Shown: positions 19,163 to 29,255, numbered from the stretch's first letter. The stretch is DNA of 64,000 bases from an uncultured Bacteroidota bacterium (GCA_902622575.1 CACNQJ010000006.1:37903-101902); one strand, 5' to 3'. Notes: a model not told the origin generated them from the sequence alone. Translations and numbers: made by a program.

Positions 19163-20305
19163 CTAAGAATCTAGTTCCACCCAAATGTTGCCGTTTTTAT
19201 TCGATTTAACAGCCTTTTCAATAAATTCCATACCTCTTACCCCCTCTTGGATTGTGGGAAATTCGCCTTTTTCATTTTTTTCAAGTCTTATTGCCCTAGC
19301 TACTCCCCTATATATGTTACCCATTGCATCAAAAATACCCTCAGGATGCCCTGCAGGTAATTTAGTCCCGTCGAGTGATAGATTTGTATTATATGCATGC
19401 CCTGGTTTTAAAACTTGTAATGGTTTATCGCTTGTGTAGTGATAGAGATAATTAGGATTTTCTTGTTCCCATGCTAATGAGCCTTTAGATCCATAAACAC
19501 TAATACTTAAACTATTTTCAAGTCCAGTCGCAATTTGAGTAGATCTAATTGTTCCTTTGCACCCATTTTCCATTCTAACCAAAACACTAACATCAATATC
19601 AAGTGGATTATCGTCATATAAATTATTTAAGTCAGCAAGTATTTTTTTTACTTTCATACCGCATACCAATTCAAGCATATTGAAAGCATGAGTACCTATA
19701 TCAGCGAGACAAGAGCTTATACCACTAACCTCAGGGTTCAGCCTCCAAGTTGACTTTCTTTGATCCTTATCATGAATAATATCATTAATCCAACCTTGAA
19801 AATAGGTTGAATCAACTCTTTGAATTTCACCAATTACATCTTCAGAAATCATTTTAGTCATTTGTCTTACCATTGGATAACCAGTATAGGTATGAGTAAC
19901 TGCAAAAACCAAATTATTGGATTCCTTGATATCTCTTAACTCCAGAGCCTCATTTAATGTTATAGACAAAGGCTTTTCGCATATTACATGAAAACCATTT
20001 TTGAGAAAAGTTTTTGCCATAGGAAAGTGTAAAAAATTTGGAGTTAAAATACATACTGCCTCAATTTTCTTTTCTGAATCAAGACCAGATTCAACTTTAG
20101 CCATTTCCTCATAATCATTATATACTCTAGAAAGATCCAAGCCCAAATCTATGGCAGTAGCTTTATTTATTTCTTGATTTGAGCTAAACACACCCCCAAT
20201 AATTTGATAACGATCAAACATAACTGCAGCTACTTTGTGCAATACACCTATTAGTGAATCATTACCTCCTCCTATGAAACCAAGTCTAATTTTTTTACTA
20301 GGCAT
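19163..20305 (-). CDS. Gfo/Idh/MocA-family oxidoreductase
   Basis: Cytosolic NAD(P)-dependent sugar or inositol dehydrogenase-like protein. Rossmann motif GFIGGGNDSLIG, EKP motif (ICEKPLS) with the catalytic Lys, and a conserved His in the DIGTHAFNM segment. No signal peptide, unlike the two Tat-type homologues at 37321-40042. Its start overlaps the MFS transporter gene by 8 bases, so the pair probably takes up and oxidises one sugar or polyol. 380 residues. Confidence 0.9.
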   Translation of the reverse strand: MPSKKIRLGFIGGGNDSLIGVLHKVAAVMFDRYQIIGGVFSSNQEINKATAIDLGLDLSRVYNDYEEMAKVESGLDSEKKIEAVCILTPNFLHFPMAKTFLKNGFHVICEKPLSITLNEALELRDIKESNNLVFAVTHTYTGYPMVRQMTKMISEDVIGEIQRVDSTYFQGWINDIIHDKDQRKSTWRLNPEVSGISSCLADIGTHAFNMLELVCGMKVKKILADLNNLYDDNPLDIDVSVLVRMENGCKGTIRSTQIATGLENSLSISVYGSKGSLAWEQENPNYLYHYTSDKPLQVLKPGHAYNTNLSLDGTKLPAGHPEGIFDAMGNIYRGVARAIRLEKNEKGEFPTIQEGVRGMEFIEKAVKSNKNGNIWVELDS

Positions 20306-21518
20306 TGTTATATCTAATTTTTTCTAATTTTTTTCTATTTAAGTACAGTATTCCAAAGAATAAAATTAATATTAGGGGGAAGAAAGTAATATTTCCAAGA
20401 GTAGCTTTTCCTGCTGCTATTTCCGCAAGATCCTGCGATAATCCCGAATCAATAGCAAGTTGTGTATTTTCATCAATCCATGACCCTATTACGGGTTGCC
20501 ATATTCCAGTAGCAAACATACCCATCCCACCTACTAGCGACATACCTAAAGCACCTGTTTTTGGAAGATATTCAGAAACAAAACCAATCATGGTTGGCCA
20601 GAAATAACAAACACCAAAAGCAAATAATATCGCTACAAAGTATAAGGACGTACCGTCAACTACGGACATTAAGTAAATAGCTATTGTCGATACTATTGCA
20701 GACATGAAGAGAACTCCCACTGGATTTAATTTATGAACAATTGGGCCCGCAAAATATCTTCCAACAGCCATTACGCCTGTAACCATTGCCAAAATTAGCA
20801 TAGGGCTAGCTCCAGATTTGTCCAAAAGTGGGACTAACCACTGTTGTGTTCCCAGTTCTGTTACTGCTGTTAATGTCATACAAGCCGCAATAAAAATAAA
20901 CAAAGGGGTAAATAATGATTTTATATTTAAACCTGTATCGGTTTCAATATTTTCTGATTCAGGAAATAAAGATTTGTAAAACATATAGCCATAAATCAAT
21001 GTTGGAATTATCATGGTAGCAATTTTCAACTGCCATCCCATCGACATTATGTTTAATAATTCAACAGTAAGGGAACCTACTACGATACCACCTGGAAACC
21101 AAACATGAAATTTATTTAACATTGTTGTTCTGTTATTTGAATACATATCAGCAATAAGGGGATTACAAGCTGCCTCAACAGATCCATTCGCAAAACCAAT
21201 CAAAAATGATGAAATTAAAAGTGTTGTGAAACCATCCGCGTATATCGTCATAACTAAGCCAACCAAGTGAGAGAGAAAAGCTGCAACTAATAATTTCTTT
21301 GGCCCAAAATAATTATATAAGAGTCCGCCGAAAATTGTTGCTACTGGAAAACCCCAAAATGCCATCAAATTAATCCAACCTAATTCTTTATTATTCAACC
21401 CAAAATCTACACCTAGTTCAACAAGAATACCTGCCCTTATAGCAAATGTCATGGCTGTTACAGTGAGTGCAATACATGAAGCATTAAATAATGCCTTTTT
21501 TGAAATATTTATCTCCAT
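20298..21518 (-). CDS. MFS transporter, probably sugar:H+ symporter
   Basis: Inner-membrane permease of the major facilitator superfamily. 406 residues with about 12 hydrophobic helices in two halves separated by a short charged loop (PESENIETDTG). An FGPKKLL loop between helices 2 and 3 resembles the MFS G-x-x-x-(D/R)-x-x-(G/A)-x-(R/K) motif. First gene of the run through gap and the kinase-like gene, so it likely imports the substrate for the oxidoreductase that overlaps it. Confidence 0.87.
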   Translation of the reverse strand: MEINISKKALFNASCIALTVTAMTFAIRAGILVELGVDFGLNNKELGWINLMAFWGFPVATIFGGLLYNYFGPKKLLVAAFLSHLVGLVMTIYADGFTTLLISSFLIGFANGSVEAACNPLIADMYSNNRTTMLNKFHVWFPGGIVVGSLTVELLNIMSMGWQLKIATMIIPTLIYGYMFYKSLFPESENIETDTGLNIKSLFTPLFIFIAACMTLTAVTELGTQQWLVPLLDKSGASPMLILAMVTGVMAVGRYFAGPIVHKLNPVGVLFMSAIVSTIAIYLMSVVDGTSLYFVAILFAFGVCYFWPTMIGFVSEYLPKTGALGMSLVGGMGMFATGIWQPVIGSWIDENTQLAIDSGLSQDLAEIAAGKATLGNITFFPLILILFFGILYLNRKKLEKIRYNNA

Positions 21519-21557
21519 TATTTTATTTGATTTAGTTGTTATTTCTAAAGATATAAA

Positions 21558-24500
21558 TTATTTCTTTTTATTTTTTTTAATTTTTTGAATTAACTCAGAA
21601 AAAGAGTCGAATTCAACATCATATGAAATACCAATTCCTTGAGTATAACCTATCTCATCACCAAAAAACTGATACTCATTTTCTTTATTAAAAATTCTTG
21701 CTTTTAAGTTTCCCAAATCATTTAATAAGAATTCAATTTGAACATCACCTAAAATTACATTTTCTTCTGTACCACTAACTGGAACACCAATTTTTCCATT
21801 AATTAAAATCCTGTCACTTATTTCACTTTGGAGTGAAAGGCCAATTCTATCTCTGTTCAATAAGCTAGATGATGAAAACCTATCCCCTTGTGAATAGTTA
21901 ACCCCAATATTCATTTTATCGTCCGGATTAGTAAAAATCTCATCGATTATTCCCGATGCCCTCTGAAAAAGATTATTAGTTATGGTTTGAGATGAAACTA
22001 ATGAATTTGATCCTCCGCTAGTAAAAAAACCTTGACTGATTAATGAAATTGCTTGAGTTTGCTTCTTTTCATAATCATTTAAATAATAATCTAATTCTGA
22101 TTTAATTGAACCTCTCGTATTTGGAAAAATAATTTCAAACTTAGGTGTTTGTAAGTTTGATAACTCACCTGTCAATAATACATTTACATATGTTGGTATT
22201 TTTCTATTAAATGATGCATTTTGAATCAATGGTGCAGGGTTAGCTCCACCAGGTACCTCATAAATAGCCTCAGCATTTATTACACCCTTATACGGGTTTC
22301 CATCCCATATAATATTTGCACCTTTTTTTATTTCAAAAATTCTTTCAACAAATCCAAAATTTTTATAATGATATTTTCCGAAATCAGTAGTGAACTCACC
22401 TTTTATATTAAAATTTCCTGAATAATCAGAGTTTAATAAAAAGTCACCTTCACCCCTACCAGATAATTTTGACCCGCTGTCCTCATCAAAAATTATGTCC
22501 AATTCAGCGTTATTATTAACATTTAGATTGATAAAAACTTCTAGTCCCTGATTGGCATCAGAAATATTAATAGTATTATCATTAGAGGAAAATTTTAAAT
22601 ATGACAGGCTTCCAACTCCATCATCGTATTTGATTGGTATAGTAATTTTAGTATCCTTATTAGTTGATCCAGTAATGTTAATGTCTAAGTTTTTTCCAGG
22701 TCCATAGAACACTGCATCTCCATTAAACATACCCAAACCAAAATAAATGTCATTATCATCAACTGTAGTATTGATTGCTAAAAGATTGTCAGAATCAATT
22801 TTGAAGTCCAAAAACCAATCTTTGAGCCTCTTATGGTTAATACTTCCCTCCAAAATACCAGTTGTATTTTTAAAAACGTCTTGTATTGTAAAATTTTCCA
22901 TCTTTATAGACATTTTATCAAGTTTAAATGAAGGATTTTCAGGAAATTTATATCTAACACCCAAGTATGGAACATCAAAGCTTGAGTTCACGGCTTTTAT
23001 ATATCCATAAAAATATGGTTCTTTAAAGGATCCCGTTACAGTAAATTTAGAATCAAAGTATCCCTCAAAATTTTGCAATACATTTTCACCAATAGCAGAG
23101 AAAGGCTTAATTTCAAAATTCTTAGAACTAACATTTAAAGCAATTGGGTAATCTTCGCTGTCGATTTGAAAAGAACCATCTGCATTAAAAATATTTGCAC
23201 CATTATTACTTATTTTTATATCCAAATCATACTTATCACGTAAAACAGAATTATCAATCTTTACAAAAGCATCTCCTAACAAGTACCCATTAGCAGAGAA
23301 ATCGTTAATTATAATTCCAGATTGTCCTGTATAAAAATCACCCACTTTGTTTAGTATAATTTTCCCATTTATTAAGCCTTCATACAAAATATTTTTAGGC
23401 TTGGGGATTAGAGATGAAAAACCAACATTTTCAAAAATTGATTCAAAATCAAATTGATCTTTGTTATTTAAATATCTAAATTCAATGACTTGATTTTCGG
23501 ACCTTAACTTAGTTGATTTCAATTCAATGTAGTTATTGCTAACTATGAACTTATTTTTTTCAGATGAAAATGACTTATCTAGTTCCCATTTGTTATTATT
23601 ATAATCAAATGAGATTTTGGAAAAAGAAAATAATGATCTCTGGTTTTTATCGATTGTATGTCTAAAGTTGATATGGTTTGCACCATTTTTTGAATTAAAA
23701 TTTATATCAAAATCTGTATTATCGTTTTTAAAAGAGGTAATGATCATTAGATCTTTACCATCAAAAAAATTAGATTGGAAGTCACTAGATTTAAAATAAC
23801 CTGTATTGTCATTAATTTTTACATTAATATTTTTAAGACTAAACTCTTTTGCTTTTAAAAAAGGACTAGTTAAAATAAACTCATATGATTTATCTTCATT
23901 GAAATTTCCTCTGACGAATGTGTTCTCATCAATCAATATTTCACTATTCAAAACACTAGCTATTTTAGGTTTTAAATTTAAGTTAAAACTCACTTCATCA
24001 TAAGAATAATAACTGCTATCAAAGTTTTTATAATTTGCCAAAACATGTTTTGCTAAAATATCTGGAAGTTGCAGGAAATTTAAGTCACCAATAATTATTC
24101 CACTAAGAGCATCCGGAGAGTTTATACTGTAAAATCTTTTATCATTGTTAATCCTAGATTGAGCCAGTAACTCATCAAAGTTATATGTATTAGCACCTGA
24201 AAAATATTTAAAATCACTAAATGAAATATCTCCAATTAAATCTTTGATATTACTTCCTCTCATTTTAGTTGTTATATTTCCTGATAATGTATTGTTTTCT
24301 ACAGAGGTCAAACCAAGCATACCAATATTGGCTTTTATAATATTTGTTGAAAAATCAAAGTCAATTAATTCATCAGAGTAGTCAATAAGACCGGTGAAAT
24401 CCATTTCAAGATTTTCATCTACAACATTCAAAGTTCCATTAAAAATATTATCAGATACATCACCTAATACATTAATGTCACTGTAATTATAATTGTTAAT

Positions 24501-25796
24501 ACTCAAATCTTGTATGTTTCCCTCCAAACTGGAGTTTAGCAATTCAGGTGTAAATCCTTTACCATCAATACTAAATTGAAATGTAGACTTACCTAAAAAT
24601 GGTAATGTTATAAAACTAGATAGCTCAACATTATCACCTTTAAAAGTACCTACATAGCTAGCATTATCTATATTTTGAAAATCATAAATATCTAAGTCAG
24701 AATAAATTTTGCCACCCTTGTTTTCTAAGTATATATTAGATTTAATTCTCTCTGATTTATAAATTAAATCACCTTTTAAAACGAATTCACCCATCGATTG
24801 CAAAGAGGAAGGCAAAATTGTACCAAAAATATTCGGGTAGATATCCTGAAGTTCATATGATGATGATTTTAGTTCTTTAAAATTTAACAGGATATTCGAT
24901 AATTTCCCCTCTTTAGGAAAATCAAATTCTAAAGTTGAATTCAAAGTTGTTTTAGAATTAGATAATTTAAATTCGGAGAATAGCACTTTTTTAATACCAC
25001 CTCTAAATTTTGCATTAATAATAAATTCATTGTTTTTTGAACCTGAAATGAAATCGACTGTGTTAATGTTAGAATTAAGTATGGTGCCCTCATATTTTAG
25101 ACTATCAATATTTTCAATTTTACTTAATTCTATATTTGAGTTAAATGAGGAATTATCAACTAGAAAATTTAATTTTTCTAGTTGTATTGAATTATTTTGC
25201 AATGTAAAATTTAAATTGATTTTTTCGAGTTTTTTATAATCGAACAAATCCATTTTTGATTCAAAAACAGAAAATTTTAAAGAATCCTTGATAAATTTTA
25301 AATCTTTGATGTTTAAATCAAGTTTATTTTCATTATTATTTTTTAAAAAATTAAAATCTCTAATAGCTAGGTTTCTTATTATTATGTTGTTATTACTGGT
25401 CGAATTATTTATTAATAAATCAATGTTTTCGTAGTTATCTAAAAAAAATACACCATCATTAATTGATACATTTTCAAAATCAAAATTATTATTTACAAGT
25501 GCATTTTGTACACTTTTAGGGTTAACAATGATTTTTGGTGAATAAAAAAGAGTATCATTTGAGGAATTAAAAACTATAATATTATCAAATGATAAATTGC
25601 CAGAAAAATTAAAATCAACATCTTCAAGTTCAATTTTGTAATTACTTTTTTTTGAAAATTCATTGGAAATAATATTCTGGAGATTATTTTCTACATATGA
25701 AAAAATAACTGAGAACAGTATTATAACAAAAAAGATAAAAATTAAAATATTTCTTTTTTTATTATTTGAAAAAATATTTTTGATATTTGATAACAT
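21558..25796 (-). CDS. tamB: TamB-like translocation and assembly module protein (DUF490)
   Basis: Very long envelope-spanning protein, 1412 residues, anchored by one transmembrane helix (about residues 17-37) and built mostly of beta-strand repeats forming a lipid-transporting groove, as in the AsmA/TamB superfamily. The C-terminal 400 residues carry the TamB domain (GKYHYKNFGFVERIFEIKKG, GGANPAPLIQNASF). The ATG at 25796 is preferred over an upstream TTG because it starts just before the charged N-terminus. Divergent from tsaD across 23 bases, a pairing common in Bacteroidota. Confidence 0.92.
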   Translation of the reverse strand: MLSNIKNIFSNNKKRNILIFIFFVIILFSVIFSYVENNLQNIISNEFSKKSNYKIELEDVDFNFSGNLSFDNIIVFNSSNDTLFYSPKIIVNPKSVQNALVNNNFDFENVSINDGVFFLDNYENIDLLINNSTSNNNIIIRNLAIRDFNFLKNNNENKLDLNIKDLKFIKDSLKFSVFESKMDLFDYKKLEKINLNFTLQNNSIQLEKLNFLVDNSSFNSNIELSKIENIDSLKYEGTILNSNINTVDFISGSKNNEFIINAKFRGGIKKVLFSEFKLSNSKTTLNSTLEFDFPKEGKLSNILLNFKELKSSSYELQDIYPNIFGTILPSSLQSMGEFVLKGDLIYKSERIKSNIYLENKGGKIYSDLDIYDFQNIDNASYVGTFKGDNVELSSFITLPFLGKSTFQFSIDGKGFTPELLNSSLEGNIQDLSINNYNYSDINVLGDVSDNIFNGTLNVVDENLEMDFTGLIDYSDELIDFDFSTNIIKANIGMLGLTSVENNTLSGNITTKMRGSNIKDLIGDISFSDFKYFSGANTYNFDELLAQSRINNDKRFYSINSPDALSGIIIGDLNFLQLPDILAKHVLANYKNFDSSYYSYDEVSFNLNLKPKIASVLNSEILIDENTFVRGNFNEDKSYEFILTSPFLKAKEFSLKNINVKINDNTGYFKSSDFQSNFFDGKDLMIITSFKNDNTDFDINFNSKNGANHINFRHTIDKNQRSLFSFSKISFDYNNNKWELDKSFSSEKNKFIVSNNYIELKSTKLRSENQVIEFRYLNNKDQFDFESIFENVGFSSLIPKPKNILYEGLINGKIILNKVGDFYTGQSGIIINDFSANGYLLGDAFVKIDNSVLRDKYDLDIKISNNGANIFNADGSFQIDSEDYPIALNVSSKNFEIKPFSAIGENVLQNFEGYFDSKFTVTGSFKEPYFYGYIKAVNSSFDVPYLGVRYKFPENPSFKLDKMSIKMENFTIQDVFKNTTGILEGSINHKRLKDWFLDFKIDSDNLLAINTTVDDNDIYFGLGMFNGDAVFYGPGKNLDINITGSTNKDTKITIPIKYDDGVGSLSYLKFSSNDNTINISDANQGLEVFINLNVNNNAELDIIFDEDSGSKLSGRGEGDFLLNSDYSGNFNIKGEFTTDFGKYHYKNFGFVERIFEIKKGANIIWDGNPYKGVINAEAIYEVPGGANPAPLIQNASFNRKIPTYVNVLLTGELSNLQTPKFEIIFPNTRGSIKSELDYYLNDYEKKQTQAISLISQGFFTSGGSNSLVSSQTITNNLFQRASGIIDEIFTNPDDKMNIGVNYSQGDRFSSSSLLNRDRIGLSLQSEISDRILINGKIGVPVSGTEENVILGDVQIEFLLNDLGNLKARIFNKENEYQFFGDEIGYTQGIGISYDVEFDSFSELIQKIKKNKKK

Positions 25797-25819
25797 TATA
25801 TTTATAAAAAACAAAGATT

Positions 25820-26827
25820 GTGCCTGTAACTATATTAGGAATTGAGTCATCTTGCGATGAAACTTCTGCAGCAATAATTAGAGATAATCAGATATTATCA
25901 AATATTATAGCCAATCAAGAAGTTCATAAAAAATATGGTGGTGTTGTCCCTGAGTTAGCCTCCAGAGCACACCAAAAAAATATTATTCCTGTCGTTGATT
26001 TAGCACTCTCTAAAGCAAATATCGAAAAAAATCAGCTAGATGCCATAGCTTATACAAGGGGGCCTGGACTTTTAGGTTCATTATTAGTAGGATCTTCATT
26101 TGCGAAATCACTTTCGATGTCTCTCGAAATACCGTTAATTGAAGTCAATCATATGCAAGCTCATCTTCTTTGTCACTTTATTGAAAACAATGGTGAAAAA
26201 AAAACAAAATTTCCATTTATTGGTGTTAATATTTCTGGTGGTCATACTCAAATAGTATTGTGTCATAATTACTTTGAAATGGAATTAATTGGCGAAACTC
26301 TTGATGATTCAATAGGGGAAGCTTTTGATAAATGTGGAAAAATTATTGGTTTTGAATATCCTGCAGGTCCACAAATTGATAAAAAATCTAAAGAAGGTGA
26401 TTCTAAAAGATTTGCATTTAGCTTACCTAAAGTTGATGGATTAAATTTTAGTTTTAGTGGATTAAAAACAAATTTTAGAAGAACTGTTGAAGATGGTTTA
26501 AATAAAAATAAAAATTTTATTAAAATTGAATCGAATAATCTTTGTGCGTCATTACAATCGACAATAATCAAAATTCTTTCACAAAAAGTTTCAAACGCCG
26601 TAAATATCACTGGAGTTAACAACATTGTTTTTGGCGGCGGAGTTTCAGCCAACTCAGGTATAAGAGATTACTTTAATAATTCGAAAGAAAAGTTAAATGT
26701 ATTTTTTTCTCAAAATCAATATACAACTGATAATGCTGCTATGATTGCCATGGTTGGATATCTAAAATTTAAAGAAAAAAAATTCTCTGCTTTAGATTTA
26801 AATTCAAGAGCTAGATATAAAATTTAA
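25820..26827 (+). CDS. tsaD: tRNA N6-adenosine threonylcarbamoyltransferase
   Basis: Essential tRNA t6A37 enzyme that transfers threonylcarbamoyl to A37 with TsaB and TsaE. GTG start giving MPVTILGIESSCDETSAA. Metal-binding His111 and His115 in HMQAH; ASKHA phosphate loops SGGHTQIV and VFGGGVSANSGIR. 335 residues. Its stop overlaps the rsmE start by one base (TAATG), indicating coupled translation. Confidence 0.96.
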   Translation: MPVTILGIESSCDETSAAIIRDNQILSNIIANQEVHKKYGGVVPELASRAHQKNIIPVVDLALSKANIEKNQLDAIAYTRGPGLLGSLLVGSSFAKSLSMSLEIPLIEVNHMQAHLLCHFIENNGEKKTKFPFIGVNISGGHTQIVLCHNYFEMELIGETLDDSIGEAFDKCGKIIGFEYPAGPQIDKKSKEGDSKRFAFSLPKVDGLNFSFSGLKTNFRRTVEDGLNKNKNFIKIESNNLCASLQSTIIKILSQKVSNAVNITGVNNIVFGGGVSANSGIRDYFNNSKEKLNVFFSQNQYTTDNAAMIAMVGYLKFKEKKFSALDLNSRARYKI

Positions 26828-27522
26828 TGGAATTATTTTACAATGAAAATATTAGTAAAAAGACTCTTAAATTTCAAATAGAGGGTACTGAAAATAATCA
26901 TATTATTAATGTTTTGAGAAAAAAAGAAGGCGATGTTTTAATGTTTACCAATGGAAAAAATTATCGGTTCCAAACAGAAATTATCAACTTATCAAAAAAA
27001 ACATCAGAATTAAGAGTGCTCTCTTTTGAAAAATTTTTAGAGACCGATTATCTACATGTAGGAATATCAATTTTAAAATCACCCTCACGATTTGAGATCT
27101 TTTTAGAAAAAGCTGTAGAAATTGGAATTAATGAAATAACCCCGATAATATGTAAAAAAACTTTTAAAAAGAATATCAAGATGGATAGATGCAAAAAGTT
27201 GATAATTTCTGCTGCAAAACAATCTATTAAATATCAACTTCCCAAATTAAATAACCCTGTTAGCTTTGATAATTTTATTAAATCAACAAATGAAAAAAAT
27301 AGATTAATTGCAACTTGCGAGGAATTAAAAAAAGAATATTTAAATGAATCCTTTGACAAATCTAAAACTAATGTTTTACTTATCGGTCCAGAGGGTGATT
27401 TTACAAAAGATGAACTGAATAAAGCTGGGATTCATAACTTTAAGTATGTTAGTTTAGGTGATACAAGACTTAGAGCAGAGACAGCAGGTATAGTATCTTG
27501 TGCTATATTTTCAATGATTTAA
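26827..27522 (+). CDS. rsmE: 16S rRNA (uracil1498-N3)-methyltransferase
   Basis: SPOUT-family RNA methyltransferase modifying U1498 of 16S rRNA. A PUA-like N-terminal domain (NNHIINVLRKKEGD) precedes a C-terminal alpha/beta-knot with LLIGPEGDFTKDEL and SLGDTRLRAETAG, the SAM-binding knot signature. 231 residues. Second gene of the tsaD operon. Confidence 0.94.
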   Translation: MELFYNENISKKTLKFQIEGTENNHIINVLRKKEGDVLMFTNGKNYRFQTEIINLSKKTSELRVLSFEKFLETDYLHVGISILKSPSRFEIFLEKAVEIGINEITPIICKKTFKKNIKMDRCKKLIISAAKQSIKYQLPKLNNPVSFDNFIKSTNEKNRLIATCEELKKEYLNESFDKSKTNVLLIGPEGDFTKDELNKAGIHNFKYVSLGDTRLRAETAGIVSCAIFSMI

Positions 27523-27537
27523 TAATATATTTGCTTA

Positions 27538-28626
27538 ATGATTGGAAGCCAAATATCTAACAGCCTCTTCAAATCAATTTTATATTTGGTCTCAATTTTT
27601 ATTATTGGTTATATTTTAATTGAAATTAAAATTATAATAGGATATCTAATCATTGCTTCGATAATAACTCTTTTATCAAGGCCATTAGTTAGGTTCATGT
27701 GTGAAAAACTTAAGTTTAGGGCTACGTTGGCTAGCGTAGTTGCAATACTTTTTATAATTGTTATAATTTTAGGTATTATATCGTTATTAATTCCCCTGGT
27801 TCTCGAGCAAGGAAAAAATCTTTCACTATTGAATGTTAATGCTTTTCAGGCTAAAATAAACAGTCTTTATTCTGAATTTGGAGCTTACTTGATCGATTAT
27901 AACATAAATATTTCAGACAGCATAATTGATATTAATGGTCTGACAAAAAATAGTGTTGAGGCTATTCCAACATTATTAAATTCTATTGGCTCTATTTTGG
28001 GCTCTATTACAGTGGGTATTTTATCTGTTTTATTTATTACTTTCTTTCTGTTAAAAGATGGTGATTACTTTGAAAAAATCTTTATTCTTCTATTTCCATC
28101 TAAAATGAAAAAAAGTATTGAAAAGTCAATAACAAATATCAAAACTCTATTATCAAGATATTTTCTAGGGTTGCTGTTTCAAATTAGTATACTTTTTACT
28201 TTCTACACAATAATTCTTTTAATTTTTGGAGTTAAAGATGCAGTTGTTATTGCCTTTCTATGTGCAATCTTAAATTTAATTCCATATATAGGGCCATTAA
28301 TTGGTGTAGTTCTTATGAGTTTTCTAACAATGACCAGCTATTTGGGTCAAGATTTTAGTAGTGTTGTAATACCAAAAACTATTTACGTCATAATTGGATA
28401 TATTGTTGCACAATTGATAGATAATTTTTTCAGTCAACCCTACATATTTTCAAACTCTGTAAAATCTCATCCATTGGAAATATTCTTAGTAATACTAGTT
28501 GGTGGAATTTTATTTGGAATTGTTGGAATGGTTTTGGCTGTGCCCTCATACACAGTTGCAAAGGTATTTTTAAAAGTCTTTTTCAATGATAATAAACTAA
28601 TAAAAAAACTAACAAAAAACCTTTAG
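27538..28626 (+). CDS. AI-2E/PerM-family permease
   Basis: Inner-membrane protein of 362 residues with two N-terminal helices, a soluble loop (about 95-145), and five or more C-terminal helices including the family hallmark segment LNLIPYIGPLIGVVL and the closing GGILFGIVGMVLAVP. Members export small molecules or ions; the substrate is not predictable here. Starts 15 bases after rsmE. Confidence 0.88.
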   Translation: MIGSQISNSLFKSILYLVSIFIIGYILIEIKIIIGYLIIASIITLLSRPLVRFMCEKLKFRATLASVVAILFIIVIILGIISLLIPLVLEQGKNLSLLNVNAFQAKINSLYSEFGAYLIDYNINISDSIIDINGLTKNSVEAIPTLLNSIGSILGSITVGILSVLFITFFLLKDGDYFEKIFILLFPSKMKKSIEKSITNIKTLLSRYFLGLLFQISILFTFYTIILLIFGVKDAVVIAFLCAILNLIPYIGPLIGVVLMSFLTMTSYLGQDFSSVVIPKTIYVIIGYIVAQLIDNFFSQPYIFSNSVKSHPLEIFLVILVGGILFGIVGMVLAVPSYTVAKVFLKVFFNDNKLIKKLTKNL

Positions 28627-28655
28627 TTTATTTTTTCACATATTAAATTATAACT

Positions 28656-28663
28656 TAAATTTG
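28656..28663 (+). promoter_or_regulatory. -7 box of tRNA-Ser
   Basis: TAAATTTG, an exact TAnnTTTG match, 11 bases before the mature tRNA 5' end. Confidence 0.65.
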
Positions 28664-28674
28664 AGGTCCAATTT

Positions 28675-28758
28675 GGAGAGGTGCCAGAGTGGTAATGGAG
28701 CAGATTGCTAATCTGTCGACGGGAAACCGTCGCCGGGGTTCGAATCCCCGTCTCTCCG
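28675..28758 (+). tRNA. tRNA-Ser(GCT)
   Basis: Cloverleaf with acceptor GGAGAGG pairing TCTCTCC, anticodon stem GCAGA/TCTGT around the loop TTGCTAA (anticodon GCT at 28707-28709), a long variable arm (CGACGGGAAACCGTCG) as expected for serine tRNA, and a T-arm CGGGGTTCGAATCCCCG. CCA is not encoded (GCA follows). Confidence 0.95.
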
Positions 28759-28765
28759 CAGAAAT

Positions 28766-28804
28766 AACCTGAATTTTTGAATATTCAAAAATTTGGGTTT
28801 TTTT
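28766..28804 (+). terminator. Terminator after tRNA-Ser
   Basis: Long hairpin AACC-GAATTTTTGA / TCAAAAATT-GGGTT followed by a run of T. It ends about 10 bases before the next gene's ATG, so any read-through would enter that gene. Confidence 0.85.
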
Positions 28805-28811
28805 ATCTTTG
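28804..28811 (+). promoter_or_regulatory. Candidate -7 box abutting the SerK-like start
   Basis: TATCTTTG (TAnnTTTG match) 3 bases before the ATG at 28815, overlapping the end of the tRNA-Ser terminator. Too close for a normal leader. Confidence 0.35.
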
Positions 28812-28814
28812 AAT

Positions 28815-29255
28815 ATGTTTTCTATAAAAATTGATGATAATATCATTAAAGACGTTTGTGAAATTGATATTAATTTGCTTTTTCCACATGAGCATGTAAT
28901 TGTTGATAAGAAAGAAATTTTAAAAAACAATTTAAAGTATAAAGATGATTCAGTAATCATTTCATCAATTATTATTTGCAATGAATCAAAAATGATAATT
29001 GATGGTCATCACAGATATTTTGCTCTCAAAGAATTGGGTATTGAGAAAATTCCAGTAACTATGATTAACTATTTTTCTGATAAAATTATTACTGACAAAA
29101 CAGATTCTCTAATGAAACATGATATTATTGAGAATGCACTAAATGGAAAATTGTACGATCCAAAAAGTACCAAGCATCTTATTTATTGTGAAAAAAGGGC
29201 CTCATGGTTTCCAATAACATTAATTTCGGCACTGTTTGAATTAAAGCTGAATTAG
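28815..29255 (+). CDS. Compact SerK/SbnI-like ParB-fold protein (putative free-serine kinase)
   Basis: A 146-residue protein with the ParB/SbnI-type motif IIDGHHRYFALKELG (DGHHR at 63-67), a PHE motif at 24-26 that matches the position of the catalytic Glu in archaeal SerK, and a C-terminal DPKSTKHL segment resembling the end of SerK. SerK phosphorylates free L-serine to O-phosphoserine. The central region found in longer SerK proteins is missing. The ATG is chosen over a TTG two codons upstream. It follows tRNA-Ser and converges on tdh, overlapping it by 15 bases. The kinase function is inferred from motifs and context only. Confidence 0.65.
   Translation: MFSIKIDDNIIKDVCEIDINLLFPHEHVIVDKKEILKNNLKYKDDSVIISSIIICNESKMIIDGHHRYFALKELGIEKIPVTMINYFSDKIITDKTDSLMKHDIIENALNGKLYDPKSTKHLIYCEKRASWFPITLISALFELKLN

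Noticed and set aside
28766..28804. The near-perfect inverted repeat as an operator or recombination site
   Set aside because: Position directly after a tRNA and the following T run fit a terminator better.
28655..28981. Minus-strand open frame of 108 codons across tRNA-Ser
   Set aside because: It reads antisense through the tRNA and the terminator and into the SerK-like gene; no family resemblance.
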